Shown piece after piece: positions 11,323 through 21,798 of a stretch of 64,000 bases of DNA. The notes under the pieces are model-generated. The model did not search any database, was not told the DNA's origin, and worked only from the letters and a program-made list of their open reading frames with translations. The position numbers and the translations under genes are program-made. How positions within the stretch are numbered: position 1 is the stretch's first letter; every line of letters begins with the position of its first letter. The DNA is from Demequina litorisediminis (GTDB lineage Bacteria > Actinomycetota > Actinomycetes > Actinomycetales > Demequinaceae). The stretch covers positions 1,426,001 through 1,490,000 of the forward strand of contig NZ_BSUN01000001.1 in NCBI RefSeq assembly GCF_030161615.1, in the 5' to 3' direction.

Positions 11323-12261
11323 TCGCGTTTCCGCGCTCCTCAGGGTGAAGGCGGCCGATGCCGTGGCCCCCGGTTCGAGCGCCATCAGGTCGACGCCCGA
11401 GTTGAGCGCATCGGGCGGGCAGGTCATGGGCTCCACGGCGACGCTGGCACGGCGATCGAGCCCCTCGGCTGCATCGGCCGTATAAATCTGAATCCAGCGG
11501 TATCCGGCGTCGACCTCGACCTCCACTGCCGTGCTGCCCTCGAGCCGCGCGACCGCGAACCCGTCCTCGTCGCGCGCGAGGTCTCCGAAGGTGTGGTTGA
11601 GCGCGAGGCCGCGCAGCGGACGCCCGGTGCGGCAGTCGAGGCCCGGACCCACGGGGCCGATGCCCCGGGGCAGCAGCCGCTCGGGCGTCACCGACATCAC
11701 GGTGGCGGCGGGCACGGTGAGTGTCCACGCGTCGGCGGCGCCCGCATCGGAGCCGGTCGCGTCCGCCGGCGGCCCGGCAACGAGATACGGGTGCACGCCC
11801 CAGCCGAGCGGAGCCGCCTCGTCGCCGAGGTTGGTTGCCGTCACCGTGTGCGTGATGCCGCGCTCGGTGACGGTGACGGTGACGGTGAGGTCCACGCGCC
11901 AGGGATAGCCGGCATCGTCCCCTAGGACGGTGCCGAGCGTGACCGCGACGGGCGACGCGAGCCGCCACTGCCAGGTGCGGTCGGCGACGCGGCCGTGCAA
12001 GGCGGTGCGCCGGTCCTCCTCGTCGATCCCCACGTTGAAGGCGTGACCGCGCCAGGTGAAGCGGCCGTCGGCGAGCCTTCCCGGCCACGGCGCGAGGAGC
12101 GCACCGCGGTAGTCGCCGGGCCAGGCGAGGCCGGGCGTCACCACCGTGATGAGCGGCTCTCCCAGGAATGATGCTCCCGCGAGCGTGGCGCCGAGCGAGG
12201 ACACCACGGCCGTGTAGCCGTGGGCCTCGAGCGTCCGCGTGTCCGCGTCAGGACCGGGCAT
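11305..12261 (-). CDS. Aldose 1-epimerase family protein
   Basis: Predicted mutarotase-type enzyme interconverting anomers of a hexose such as galactose, 318 aa and undamaged. Family landmarks visible are APWPGRLADGRF (sugar-binding Arg), TALHGRV with the active-site His near residue 85, and LGWGVHPYL with the second His near residue 150. A late Glu is in VAVEPMTCPPDA. ATG 12261 is chosen because it overlaps the upstream TPR gene by 14 bases. It is the last gene of a three-gene operon with the DUF5107-TPR protein and the GH35-like enzyme, so it probably processes galactose they release. Confidence 0.85.
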   Translation of the reverse strand: MPGPDADTRTLEAHGYTAVVSSLGATLAGASFLGEPLITVVTPGLAWPGDYRGALLAPWPGRLADGRFTWRGHAFNVGIDEEDRRTALHGRVADRTWQWRLASPVAVTLGTVLGDDAGYPWRVDLTVTVTVTERGITHTVTATNLGDEAAPLGWGVHPYLVAGPPADATGSDAGAADAWTLTVPAATVMSVTPERLLPRGIGPVGPGLDCRTGRPLRGLALNHTFGDLARDEDGFAVARLEGSTAVEVEVDAGYRWIQIYTADAAEGLDRRASVAVEPMTCPPDALNSGVDLMALEPGATASAAFTLRSAETRRGRHP

Positions 12262-15198
12262 CCGTCTCCTCACGCACAAACAGCAACAGGTCGGGAAGGC
12301 TGGTGGCGAAGTAATCCGTCACCCCATCCTCACGCACCGGCGCCGGAGGTGCATAGCGGGGACGAGTTTCGCCAAGGCTGCGCGGCGGGTCGACCGTGCC
12401 GCGTCCCAGCGCCGCGTTGGCGGCGTCCCACGCGCCGAGCGCGCGTCCCTCCCCGCCTTCCCACGGGTGGAAGGGACGGGTCTCGAGGATCTCGAGCGCG
12501 TCCGCCGCGCGGCCGGCGGTCGTGAGCAGGCTCGACGTACTCGATGGTGAGGTCGTCGCGGGTGAGGACCAGGTCACGCAGCGGCTGGAGGAGGGCAAGG
12601 CGGGCCGATGCCTCGTGGCCCAACCGTGCCGCCAACTGATCGCGCTCGTACAGGAGGCGCGCGTCGCCGGGTGCGGCGGCGACGGCCTGCTCATAGCGCT
12701 GCCATGCAAGGCTCGTCGTCGTGAGTCACGCAGTACGCCGCGAAGCCGGCATTGCGCAGCACGAGCGGATCCTCCATGCCCAGCGCGACGGCCTCTTCCC
12801 ACAGCGTCGCCGCCTGCCGGTGCCTGCCCGCGCCGTACAGCAGCATGCCCAGCAGCACCCGCGCCGGTGCGTCGGCGGGATCGGCGTCGAGGGCGGCAGC
12901 GAGGGCGTCGAGGGCGTCGAGCCCCGAGGGGAAGCACAGCCTCCTCTCGGCGGCGCGGGCCGCCGCGCGCCGCGCGCCGGCCTCCTCGACGCGTCCCCCG
13001 CGGTCCAGCAGCCAGGCAGCCTAGGTAGTGAGCGACCGGGCCGACGGTCCCGGCGCCCGAGGGGCCGGTGGCCACCGCGGTGTCGAGCACGGCGAGGGCG
13101 CCGTCAAGGTCGCCCGCTTTGCCCAGGTCGAGCGCCACATCGACGAGCGTGCCGGGGTCGGCATCGACGGGCCTGCCCGCGAGCGTGCGCAGCGTCGCGT
13201 CGAGGCGGTCGGCGTCGAGCGCACGCTCCAGGACGGCGGCGGCCTCGTCGCCGCGGCCCAGTCGCCTCAGCACGATGGCGCGCACGGCGGCACGCCTGGC
13301 GTCGTGGCTCACCACGCCATCGAGCGAGTCGAGCACCCTGAGCGCGGCGCGATGCCTGCCACGCCGGGCGAGCGAGCGAGACAGGCTCGAGTCCCGCGGC
13401 CGCCGCCCAGGTGCCATCCCAGCCGGCCTTACCCCATGCGGCCTCGGCCTCCTCGTCGCGTCCGAGCCGGGCGAGGATCAGGCCGGAGAGGTAGAACGCC
13501 TCGGCGTCGGCGGGGTTCGCATTGCGACGGGTCAGGCGGTCCAGGGCGTGCTCGACGCGCGTCAGGGCCTCCCCGTAGCGGCCGGCACGGTAGAGGCGAT
13601 CGGCCATCGCCACCAGCGTGGGGACGTGGCCGGCGTCACGCGCGAGCGCGCGCTCCCAGTACGTCTCGGGAGAGCGTGTGGGGTGACGGTACTGGGCCAG
13701 GTGCAGGCCCGTGAGGTACAGGCTCGTCAACGCTCTCGGTGGCGTCAGCCGAGGGCGGCTCGGACGCGACCCATGGCTCCTCGTCGTCCACCTTCGCGGG
13801 TTCCCAACGCACCAGGAGCGAGCCGGCGGCGTCGGTGAGCTCCACCGCGGCATCGGCCCTGGCGGCGGCGGCGCTGATGCTCGCGACCTCGCCCGGCGCG
13901 AGGTCCACCACGGCCTCGGCGATCACCTCGCCGTGCGCCAGGATGCGCGCGCGTGCCCCCGCCTGCGGCGCGGTGACGGCGAACGATGCGACGAGCGAGC
14001 CGTCCTCGGTGACGTTGACGGCGGCATCGGGCGTGGCCTGGTGCGCGGGGCCGATGCCGGGGATGGGGTACCAGGATTGCGTGAAGGTCTTGGTTTCTCC
14101 CGGCAGCAGCCACGTGAAGTCGGGTTGGTTGTCCGTGTAGACGCCTGCCATGAGTTCCACGTAGGGGCCGTCGCCGTCGGTGAGCCTGGTCGTCCCAGGC
14201 GTGGCCGAAGGGTGCGTTGCCCCAGGTCCACTGCTTCTTGCCGGGAGAGACGCGGCGCTCGGCCCAGTGCACGAATCCGGCGCGCGCCGCGTGGTCGTAG
14301 CCGCCGAAGAAGTCCTGCTGCGAGTCGACGATCATGTAGGAGGTGGGCACGGGGATGTTGCGGTACCAGTCGATCCGGTCCGCACCCACCGTGGCCGAGT
14401 CCTGTTGCGCGGCGGCCAGCGCCGGATAGTCGACGTTGTAGTACGGCCGGTCCGCGGCGGGGAAGGCGGTCAGCGCCCGGCGCGCGTGGTCGGCGACGTA
14501 GCGCACGTCTTCGGGGAAGAACGACTGGTAGTCGTCGTGAACGCGCGCCGCCACGTTGGACCACCACAGGAACGTTTGGCGCTCGCTCGAACGATTGTGG
14601 ACGCGCACCGCGAGCTCCACCACGGAGCCTGTCGGGCCGCAGCCTGATGCCGTGCTGCGCGGACATGCGCGCAAACGGGTCGTGATCGTGGCACCAGACG
14701 GTGACGGTGCCGTCCGCGTCGCGCTCGATCTCGGTCTCGACGGGGAGGTAGGTCGCGGGGCGGTGGTGCTGCGGCCAGTTGAACTCGACGCCGCCGCTGA
14801 TCCACGGTCCCGCGAGTCCCACGAGGGCGGGCTTGATGACGTTGTTGCGGTAGAAGAAGTCGTAGCCGGTGGTCTTGTCGTAGCCGATGTGGATGCGGCC
14901 GCCGAGGCTCGGGAAGCACCACCAGGCGCACGTAGGCGTTCTCGAGGTGGACGGCCCGCCAGTCGCGCGCCACGGGGGTGTCAGCGATCGACTCGGTGAA
15001 CGGCAGGGGGTAAACCCGGCCGCTGGAACCCTGGTAGACGCGTCGGTCCAGGTAGAGGGGGTAGTCGCAGGGCTCACCCGCCTCGTAGGTGCGGATGGTC
15101 AGGGGCTGCTCCCAGGCGACGGCGCCGCCCGCGGCAAGGGTGGCGGCGTGCTCGCCGGTGGCGTCCGGCAGCACGATGCGGTCGGGTCCGGTGCTCAT
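12248..15198 (-). CDS. DUF5107 domain protein with C-terminal TPR repeats
   Basis: Large cytoplasmic protein, 980 aa after eight AGCT repairs (12528, 12709, 13018, 13383, 13720, 14183, 14641 and 14905, start of each five-base site). The N-terminal half (about residues 40-420) is a DUF5107 fold, a mutarotase-like beta sandwich, with LENAYVRLVVLPELGGRI, GGVEFNWPQHH and NDQ-type loops; DUF5107 proteins commonly neighbour glycoside hydrolases. The C-terminal half is alpha-helical with tetratricopeptide-like units (for example AEAFYLSGLILARLGRDEEA). The biochemical role is unknown; handling of an oligosaccharide or of the epimerase/hydrolase partners is inferred. ATGA overlap with the upstream GH35 gene. 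Highest density of frame errors of any gene here. Confidence 0.85.
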
Positions 15199-17585
15199 CG
15201 GGCTTCCTCCGTCGCGCTCAGGGTCACGCGGCCGATGCGGTGGATGGTCAGCGCTCGCACGCTCACCCCCGCGGGCACCGGCCGGACGCTCGGGTCCACC
15301 CAGACGCCGGTCGCGTCACTCCAGGGCAGGAGCGCGAGCGTCACGTCCTCGCCGTCGGTGACGTCGATGTCCCATGCCCTGCCATGCCAGAAGTGGTCGC
15401 TGACCACCTCGCCGTGGCGCAGCGCACGGCCCACGTCGCCGGTCCACTCCACGCGCAGCAGGGCGCGGTCGGCGCCCGACACCACGGAGGCGGGGATGGC
15501 GACCTCCACGCGCGCGGCGTCGGAGAAGTCCGTGGGGGCGCTGAGACGGTCCATCGGTCCGCCCCGCTCGGGAGACGGCGCGGTGGCGGTGAGGTCCCCT
15601 GGGGTGTCGAGTGCCACGGGGCCCGCGGCCGCGGAGACGGTCCAGCGCGACCAGGTGAGGGCATCGGCCGCCGGGGAGGAGGTCCGGGCAGCGGTGCCGC
15701 CTGCGGCGGCGAGTCCGCCCACGCCCGGGAGGATGGCGAGCGAGGTCAGTGGTGCCTCCGGGTGGACCACGAGGTCGCCAGCCGTGGCGGTGACGGGCTG
15801 GTCGGCGAGGATCAGGCGCTCGCGGCCGAAGACGTCGAGGACGTACGCGCGGGTGGCGGAGGCCTCGTCCAGGATGAGGATGCGCGTGCCGTCGATGTCC
15901 ACGACCGTGGTCTCGGAGGGCTCCTCCGTGAGGGTCACGACGGTGTGCCCGTCGACGGTGGCGGTGGTGACGGGGCCGGTGACGCTCGCCTCGCCGGTGA
16001 AAACGAGGCTCCACGGGGACGCCGTCCGTCGCCGTGAGCACCAGGAGCTCGTCGTCGCCATCGAGTGCGAGGCGCGTCAGTATCTGCGCCGTCGCCGAGC
16101 GCAGCGTGTGGCGCGCGAGCGGCAGATTGAGGGGCCACGCGACGTGGACGCCTGCGGGAAGACTGACCGGCGACGTGGGCACCGTCACGGTGTCGCCCGT
16201 CACGCTGTCTCCAGGCAGCGTGACGGCGAACTGCACGTCCGCGACCGCGGAGAGAGGCTGGCGAGCCGGCTGATACGTGGTCGCGAAGACGTAGCCGCGT
16301 GACGCATCGGCCCGCACGGCCCAGCGCAGCGCGTCGTCACCGCCCACGGTGCTCGCCATCGCGGCGATGCCCGCGCCGTCGGTGTGCAGCCACAGGTGCT
16401 GGCGGCGCAGCAGGTGGTGGTGCAGGCGAACCTGGCCGTGCTCGCCGAGAGGTGCGTGGAAGTCGTAGGTGCGCGTGGGGACGTCGTTGGGGTAGCCGGT
16501 GGCGTGGCTCTCCTGCTGGGTGCCCTCGGTGCCCACGCGCTGCGTGCCGCCGGAGTACATGTAGTAGCCCTGCCACACCGATCCCGAGCCGATCTTCGCG
16601 TGGGCGAGCGCCGCGACGTCGTGCTCGGTGACGAGCGGGCGGCGGTGGTAGGCGACGTGCATGCCGCCGCCGAGCCTCGCAGGTGGCGAACGGCACGGCG
16701 GAGTCGTCCTTGAGGGCGATGGCGCCGTCATCGACGCTGACCCCGTCGAGGGCCTCGCGCAGGTCGGCGCCCACGCTGAGGTCATCCCGCACCGTCGAGT
16801 AGTGGAAGTGCACGGGGGCGAAGGACGGCCAGTCGGTGTGCTCGTCCTCCCAGAACCCGTCCACGTAGGCGCTGTAGACGGGCAGCAGCGTGTCCGGCAC
16901 CTGCGCTCCACCCCACCCCGTGGCGGTCCACAGGGGGACGTCGAGGCCCGCCTCCTCGGCGATGCGACGCAGCGTGGCGAGGTGCTCGGGCTGGTCGTAG
17001 AGCCTCGTTGTCCATCTGCGCCGCGATGATGGGCCCGCCCTCGGCGTGGGCCAACCCCTCGAGTTGCGCCACGATTGCGCCGTAGAGGCGGCGCACCAGG
17101 TCCAGGTAAGCGGGGTCATCGGTGCGGGGGGTGAGGGGAAGGGCGAGCAGCCAGTCGGGGAAGCCGCCATTGCGGGCCTCTCCGTGCGCCCACGGGCCCA
17201 TGCGCACCACCACGTCGAGGCCGTGCTGGCCAGCGAGGGTGACGAATGCGCGCAGGTCGAGGTTGCCGTCCCAGCGGAAGTCTCCGGGGCTGGGCTCATG
17301 CGCCTGCCACAGGACGTAGGTGGCGACCGAGGTGAGGCCGCCGGCCTTGGCGTGAGCGAGGGCATCGTCCCAGCGTTCGCGGGGAAGGCGGGAGTAGTGG
17401 ATCTCGCCCGTGATGGGGAAGGTGGGGTCGCCGCCGCGCTCCACCGAACGGCTGGTGATCTCGATGCGGTCGGCGGTGCCTGCGTGCTCGCCCATGGGCA
17501 GATGGCCCCGGCGAGGCGCCTCAGGAGTGTCGAGGGTGATGGTGTGTGCCGGCGTCATCGCCGGCCGGGGTGCGTCCGTGGCCAT
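15195..17585 (-). CDS. GH35-like beta-galactosidase
   Basis: Predicted beta-galactosidase of the GH35/GH42 clan, 795 aa after AGCT repairs at 16006, 16673 and 17001. The barrel N-terminus matches GH35: GEIHYSRLPRERWDDALAHA, then TYVLWQAHEPSPGDFRWDG and VVRMGPWAHGEARNGGFPDW. The candidate acid/base Glu is in QMDNE near residue 193 and the candidate nucleophile Glu in ATCELGGGMH near residue 303. Both are interrupted or followed at once by a frame error as written, so repair is essential. C-terminal beta domains follow. No signal peptide, so it acts inside the cell on an imported sugar. First gene of the operon and divergent from an AraC regulator. Confidence 0.87.
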
Positions 17586-17675
17586 GGAGTCAGCCTATGG
17601 AGATTGTCGCGCGTCTTGAAGGCAGATTCTCCGGTTCTCTATGGACAAAACGATGGTGCGTGGCAGGCTGGGTGC
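17586..17675. promoter_or_regulatory. Divergent GH35 / AraC control region
   Basis: Ninety bases separate the divergent GH35 and AraC start codons. CTATGGA occurs twice in the same direction, near 17595 and 17639, and could be AraC-type half-sites. No clear -10 or -35 can be assigned. Confidence 0.3.
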
Positions 17676-18538
17676 GTGACGATCTCCGAGGGCTTCGCGA
17701 GCGAGCGACTGTGCGTGGTGCCGCGCCCCGAGGTGGCACTGGCCCTGACCCGGCCGGTCACGAGGCGCCTGGTGGTGACCGATGCAGGAATGTTCCCCGA
17801 GGCCCGCGGTCACGGACGTGCCAGGGGTCATGGGGCACGCGAGGCAATCGTGATGGTGTGTGCGAGGGGTGCGGGCTGGGTCCAGGTCGAGGGGCGCAGG
17901 TACGGGGTCGGCGCAGGCGAGGCCGTGGTGCTTCCGCCGGGAGTGCCGCACCGGTACGGGGCCTCGCCGGCCGCGCCATGGACGCTGTGGTGGTGTCACC
18001 TGCGCGGGGCGGACCTAGCGGAACTGCTGGAGGCCACCGGGGCGTCGGTGGAGCGACCGGTGATCGCGCTGCATCGGCCCGAGCGGGTCATCGGGCTGAT
18101 CGACGAGGTGGTCACCGCACTGGAGGGGGCGCGACGCCCGCACGGCTCCTGGAGGCGTCCGGGGCGGCGTGGCGCATGCTCGCACAGGTGGCCGCCGACC
18201 GCGTGACGCCGGGGGCTGGCAGCCCGCTGGAGCGAGCCATCGGCTACCTGGAGGACAACGTGGCGCGCGCGGTCGCGGTGGGGGACCTTGCTGCGCTCGT
18301 GGGGGTTTCCGCCTCGCATCTGGGCGCGCTGTTCAGGCAGGCGACCGGCGGCGGCGTGCTCGCGTACCAAACGTCGCTGAGGATGGGGCGCGCTCGCGGG
18401 CTGCTCGATGGCACGGAGTTGACGGTGGCCGAGGTCGCCGCCGCCGTGGGTTACGACGACCCCCTGTACTTCTCGCGCCGGTTCTCGCGGGTGCACGGGC
18501 TGAGCCCGCGCGCCTACCGTGCCCTCGGCAAGGGGTAG
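17676..18538 (+). CDS. AraC-family transcriptional regulator
   Basis: Sugar-responsive activator, 287 aa. The N-terminus is an AraC-type cupin (VEGRRYGVGAGEAVVLPPGV, about residues 70-90). The C-terminus carries the two helix-turn-helix motifs, with VGDLAALVGVSASHLGALFR and the signature VAAAVGYDDPLYFSRRFSRV followed by GLSPRAYR. One base is missing in the G run at 18125-18129; restoring a sixth G joins the two halves in frame (EGGATPARLLEASG). This is not an AGCT event. GTG 17676 is used because no better start precedes the cupin. The divergent GH35-DUF5107-epimerase operon is the probable target. Confidence 0.88.
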
Positions 18539-18599
18539 GGGTGGCGGTCCGGGACCGCTGGCGCACGCGGTGGCTCGCGGGGCGCGGTAGTTTCGCCTC

Positions 18600-19509
18600 A
18601 TGACCCTCACCGGACACCAGATCACCCTGACCCACGGCGCCCAGGTCGCCACGCTCGCCACGCTCGGAGCGGCGCTGCGCACCTACACCGTCGACGGCCG
18701 CGACGTGGTGCTGCCGTACGGCGAGGACGAGTTCCCGCCCGCCTACGCGGGCATGGTTCTCGCGCCGTGGCCCAACCGCCTGCGCGACGGCCGGTACACC
18801 TTCGCCGGTGAGGAACTTCAGGTTCCGGTGTCCGAGCCCGACCGCGGCACCGCGCTCCACGGCCTCGCGTCGTTCCAGTACTGGGCGGTGGGCGAGACCA
18901 CCGACACCTCGGTGACCTTTACCCTCGACCTCGCTCCGAGCCCCGGGTACCCGTTCCAGTTGGCGCTGGCCACGACGTACGCGCTGTCCGACGCCGGGCT
19001 CAGCATCACGACCGAGGCCCGCAACATCGGCCCCACGGCCCTGCCCTACGGCGTGGGCTTCCACCCGTGGTTCGCCCCCGGCGGCACCGAGGTGGACGCC
19101 TGCACCCTCCAGGCTCACCGCGGGCAAGAACGTCACCATCGACGAGCGTCTGCTGCCCACCGGAGCGGTGGACGTCGAGGGCTCGTTCGATGTTCGCGAG
19201 CCGCGCTCGCTTGAGGGCGTCGCGTTCGACGACGCGTGGGTGGAGCCGACCGTGGATGCCGACGGACGCTCGTGGGCCCGCCTGGGCTGGGCCGACGGTT
19301 CGACCGTCGAGATCTGGGCCGACTCCGAGGCGAAGGCCTGGCAGGTGTGCACCGGCGACTTCGTCGACAGCATCCGCCGCGCCGGTGTCGCCATCGAGCC
19401 GATGACCTGTATTGCGGACGCGTTCCGCACGGGCGACGACCTCATCACCCTCGAGCCGGGCGCCTCGCACTCCCTCACCTGGGGCGTGCGCCTCACCCCC
19501 GCGCGCTAG
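18600..19509 (+). CDS. Aldose 1-epimerase family protein
   Basis: Second mutarotase-like enzyme, 302 aa after reading AGCT at 19111-19115. It has LAPWPNRLRDGRYTF, the active-site His in GTALHGLASF (about residue 84), and YGVGFHPWF with the second His near residue 152. A catalytic-type Glu lies in VAIEPMTC. It starts 61 bases after the AraC gene, in the same direction, and may be co-transcribed with it. Similar length and motifs to the gene at 11305-12261, so the two are paralogues within one 8-kb locus. Confidence 0.87.
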
Positions 19510-19600
19510 GAACGTCAGCGCTCATTTTCCGGCTGGCGTGCGTCCTGGAGGAACGTCAGCACTCATGGGATGCTGCGGCGCGTCAACTGCGCCGCAGCAT
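19509..19600. terminator. Short direct repeats and a 12-bp stem-loop
   Basis: A 17-base near-identical unit (AGGAACGTCAGC-n-CTCAT) occurs at 19509 and again at about 19547. It is followed by a perfect stem, ATGCTGCGGCGC (19570-19581) with GCGCCGCAGCAT (19589-19600), around a seven-base loop. It lies between the convergent epimerase and GNAT genes and probably terminates both. Confidence 0.65.
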
Positions 19601-20145
19601 CACCACGTCCGTCTCGCGGTTGCCGCCCACCACGAACGTCCGGGCGCCCACTTGAGTGAAGCCGTGACGGCGGTAGAACGCCCGGGCACGCAGGTTCTCG
19701 TCGTTGGTGCCGAGCCACACGGGGCCGATGCCGTGGGCTGCCCTGGTCGCGACCACCGCCGCCTCCATGAGTGAGGCGGCAAGGCCGCTGCCGTGGGCGT
19801 CGGCGCGCACGTAGATCTTCGACAGTTCATGGATGGGATCGGTGTCTACCCCTGCGGCCGTAAGCGCCACCGCGGCCTCGGGGTCGCAGCACGGGCCAAA
19901 CGTGGCGAGGGCATAGCCGTCCAGGCGGCCGGCGACCCCGGCATCGGCCACGACGACCGAGTGCGTGGCGGCGGTGATCCAGCCACCGATGACGTCCGCG
20001 TTGAGCCTTGTCCGCGATGTGGTCGGTGATCGCCTGGGCGGGCGTGCTCGCCGGGCAGGCGAGGGGGAACGTGACTGCGGCGAGGCTCGACCAGGGCCGG
20101 GAGGTCCGATGCGGTGGCGGGGCGGACGGTATGCGTGGCGGTCAC
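19583..20145 (-). CDS. GNAT-family N-acetyltransferase
   Basis: Predicted acetyl-CoA-dependent acetyltransferase of unknown substrate, 186 aa after AGCT repairs at 20004-20008 and 20083-20087. The acetyl-CoA pocket motif reads IYVRADAHGSGLAASLMEAA (about residues 115-134). The terminal NENLRARAFYRRHGFTQVG is the usual GNAT end motif. GTG 20145 gives a start immediately before the first strand (THTVRPATASDLPALVE); GTG 20163 is also open. Its stop codon lies in the loop of the shared terminator. Small GNATs like this act on many small molecules or protein N-termini. Confidence 0.83.
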
Positions 20146-20237
20146 GCGGGCAGTGTGGCACACGGGGTGCGGAGCCTGCGCCCAAAAGGTGAGGAGCGCC
20201 TCAACTGGCTCGCCTTCCGACCGATCGGGGAGTCACC

Positions 20238-21167
20238 ATGTCAGACGCACTCACCATCGCACCCCTCCTTGATGCCGACGACGCGGTCGACGGCGCGGTG
20301 TCCGACCACGCCAAGGCCATTGCCGAGGCCGACGACGCGTCCCGTCGCATCGGTGAGGTCCCCTGGTGGCGTCGCCGCGCCGCCCGGGCCGAGCACGCCG
20401 CACTCGTGCGTCTCGCCGAACGGCTTGCCGACCACGTGCGTGCGATCAATGGCTGGGCCCGCTTCGTGGACAGCCTCGTCATCGACGAGTGGCGCACCAT
20501 GCAGCGCGCCCTCAGCACGCGGCACGCGTTCCATCCGTCGCTGGCGAGCAGCGTCCCGGCGCATCGCGCCTCGATCGCGCAGAGAGTCGGCGCGAAGCAC
20601 GCCACCCTCCTGCCTGAGGTGGCGCACGGCATCGCCCCGACGGATGCCGTACGTGTGGAGGCGGTGCCGCAGCCTGCGCGAACTGTGCACGGCGGACCGG
20701 GTCGAGGAAGTCCTGACCGCCGAGTTCCGTCGCGTGGATCGAGTGCGCGCGGCGACACCCCTGACCCGCTGGACCGACCCTCAACGACAGGCTCATTGTT
20801 GAACACCCGATGAGCGCCCACCGCGCCACGTTCACCAGTTGCATCAACGACCCGTTCGGCGCGATCAACTCCAACCCTGCCCAGGTGCCGTCCCTCGCTG
20901 CAGGCGACGGAGACCGGCACCCGGACGTCGACGCCACGATGAACGGCCTCGGCATCGGGGAGCAGATTTACCTGGCAGGAGCGGCGGAGTTCCCCGGAAC
21001 CCGCTGGTCGGCCGCTGGTCTCGCCGCACCCGAGATCAAGGGACTTCGCAACAAGGCTCCACAGGACCGATCCGTACACGTGGGAGGCGTCCGCATGCGA
21101 CTGGTGCGACGACAACGTGGCCCTTTGGGCGCAGGCCACTCCGGCCGACTTCGAGGGGCACAGGTAG
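20238..21167 (+). CDS. Uncharacterised protein rebuilt across three frame errors
   Basis: I do not recognise this protein. Reading AGCT at 20671, 20789 and 21054 joins three separate open stretches into one 308-aa frame. The first 180 residues are charged and helical, with WWRRRAARAEHAALVRLAER and VEEVLTAEFRRVDRV. The last 125 residues are more polar and Trp/Cys-containing (YTWEASACDWCDDNVALW). No signal peptide or membrane span is seen. A good GGTGAGGAG Shine-Dalgarno region precedes ATG 20238. GC at third positions is high throughout, supporting coding. The 3' end overlaps the opposing gene at 21036-21639, which is unusual. Confidence 0.6.
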
Positions 21168-21639
21168 GTCGTCGTCGAGAGAGGTGCCTACCAGGCTCAC
21201 GAAGGCATCGGCGACAGCGGCTCTCTCGGCTTCGGACCACCACGACAGGATCCTGGTGTCCTGTGCCAGTCCGAAGCCGTCGAGTACTCCCATCAATGTC
21301 TCTCTCGGCTGATCCTTGATCAGCACCGAGAACGTGTCCGTGCTGGTGTGCGTGACGAGGACTTGTGCGTTGGCGAGTGCCACCCAGGCCTTGGGCTCGA
21401 GATCATCCGCATACGGCTTGCTGAGAGTGACCAGTGCGCCTGGCATCAGCGATGTCACTGCACTGACGAGCCTGCGTCGATGAGCGCCGGGAGAACTCCA
21501 CGAGATCGCCACCAACGAGCGGAAGGCGAGTGGCGGAGTCGGCCAAGTGTGCACTATTGCTGCCTTGGCCGAAGGGGAGCAATGTGACCTCTTCTACAGC
21601 CACGCGACCGTCCCTGAGCGAACCGAGCGACGCCGTCAC
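21036..21639 (-). CDS. Uncharacterised protein, 3' end uncertain
   Basis: Hypothetical soluble protein of about 200 aa. Reading AGCT at 21469-21473 joins LVGGDLVEFSRRSSTQ to LVSAVTSLMPGALVTLSKPY. I recognise no domain; the body has alternating strands and helices (LANAQVLVTHTSTDTFSVLI). The stop at 21036 depends on the uncorrected AGGCT at 21054. If that site is really AGCT, the frame stays open for another 830 bases antisense to the neighbouring gene, so either the end or the overlap is wrong. The stretch is somewhat less GC-rich than its neighbours. No clear ribosome-binding site decides the start. Confidence 0.4.
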
Positions 21640-21798
21640 TGGAGGCTCAACGGGGTGTCCGATGAGGTCATGTGCCGAAGCCTGTCACGGTGCCCCCTCT
21701 GCGGTGGTCTTCAACGCGGTCGAGTCGGATGGGCCCTGGGAGTCGGCATAGTGGCGAGCACTGTCGTGACGGGCCGCCGATGATCGCGCGCGTGGTCC

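Noticed and set aside
20201-21139. Minus-strand open frame antisense to the unknown gene at 20238
   Set aside because: Its composition is Arg/Ser/Cys-rich as expected of a shadow; kept only as a caveat for the end of the 21036-21639 gene.
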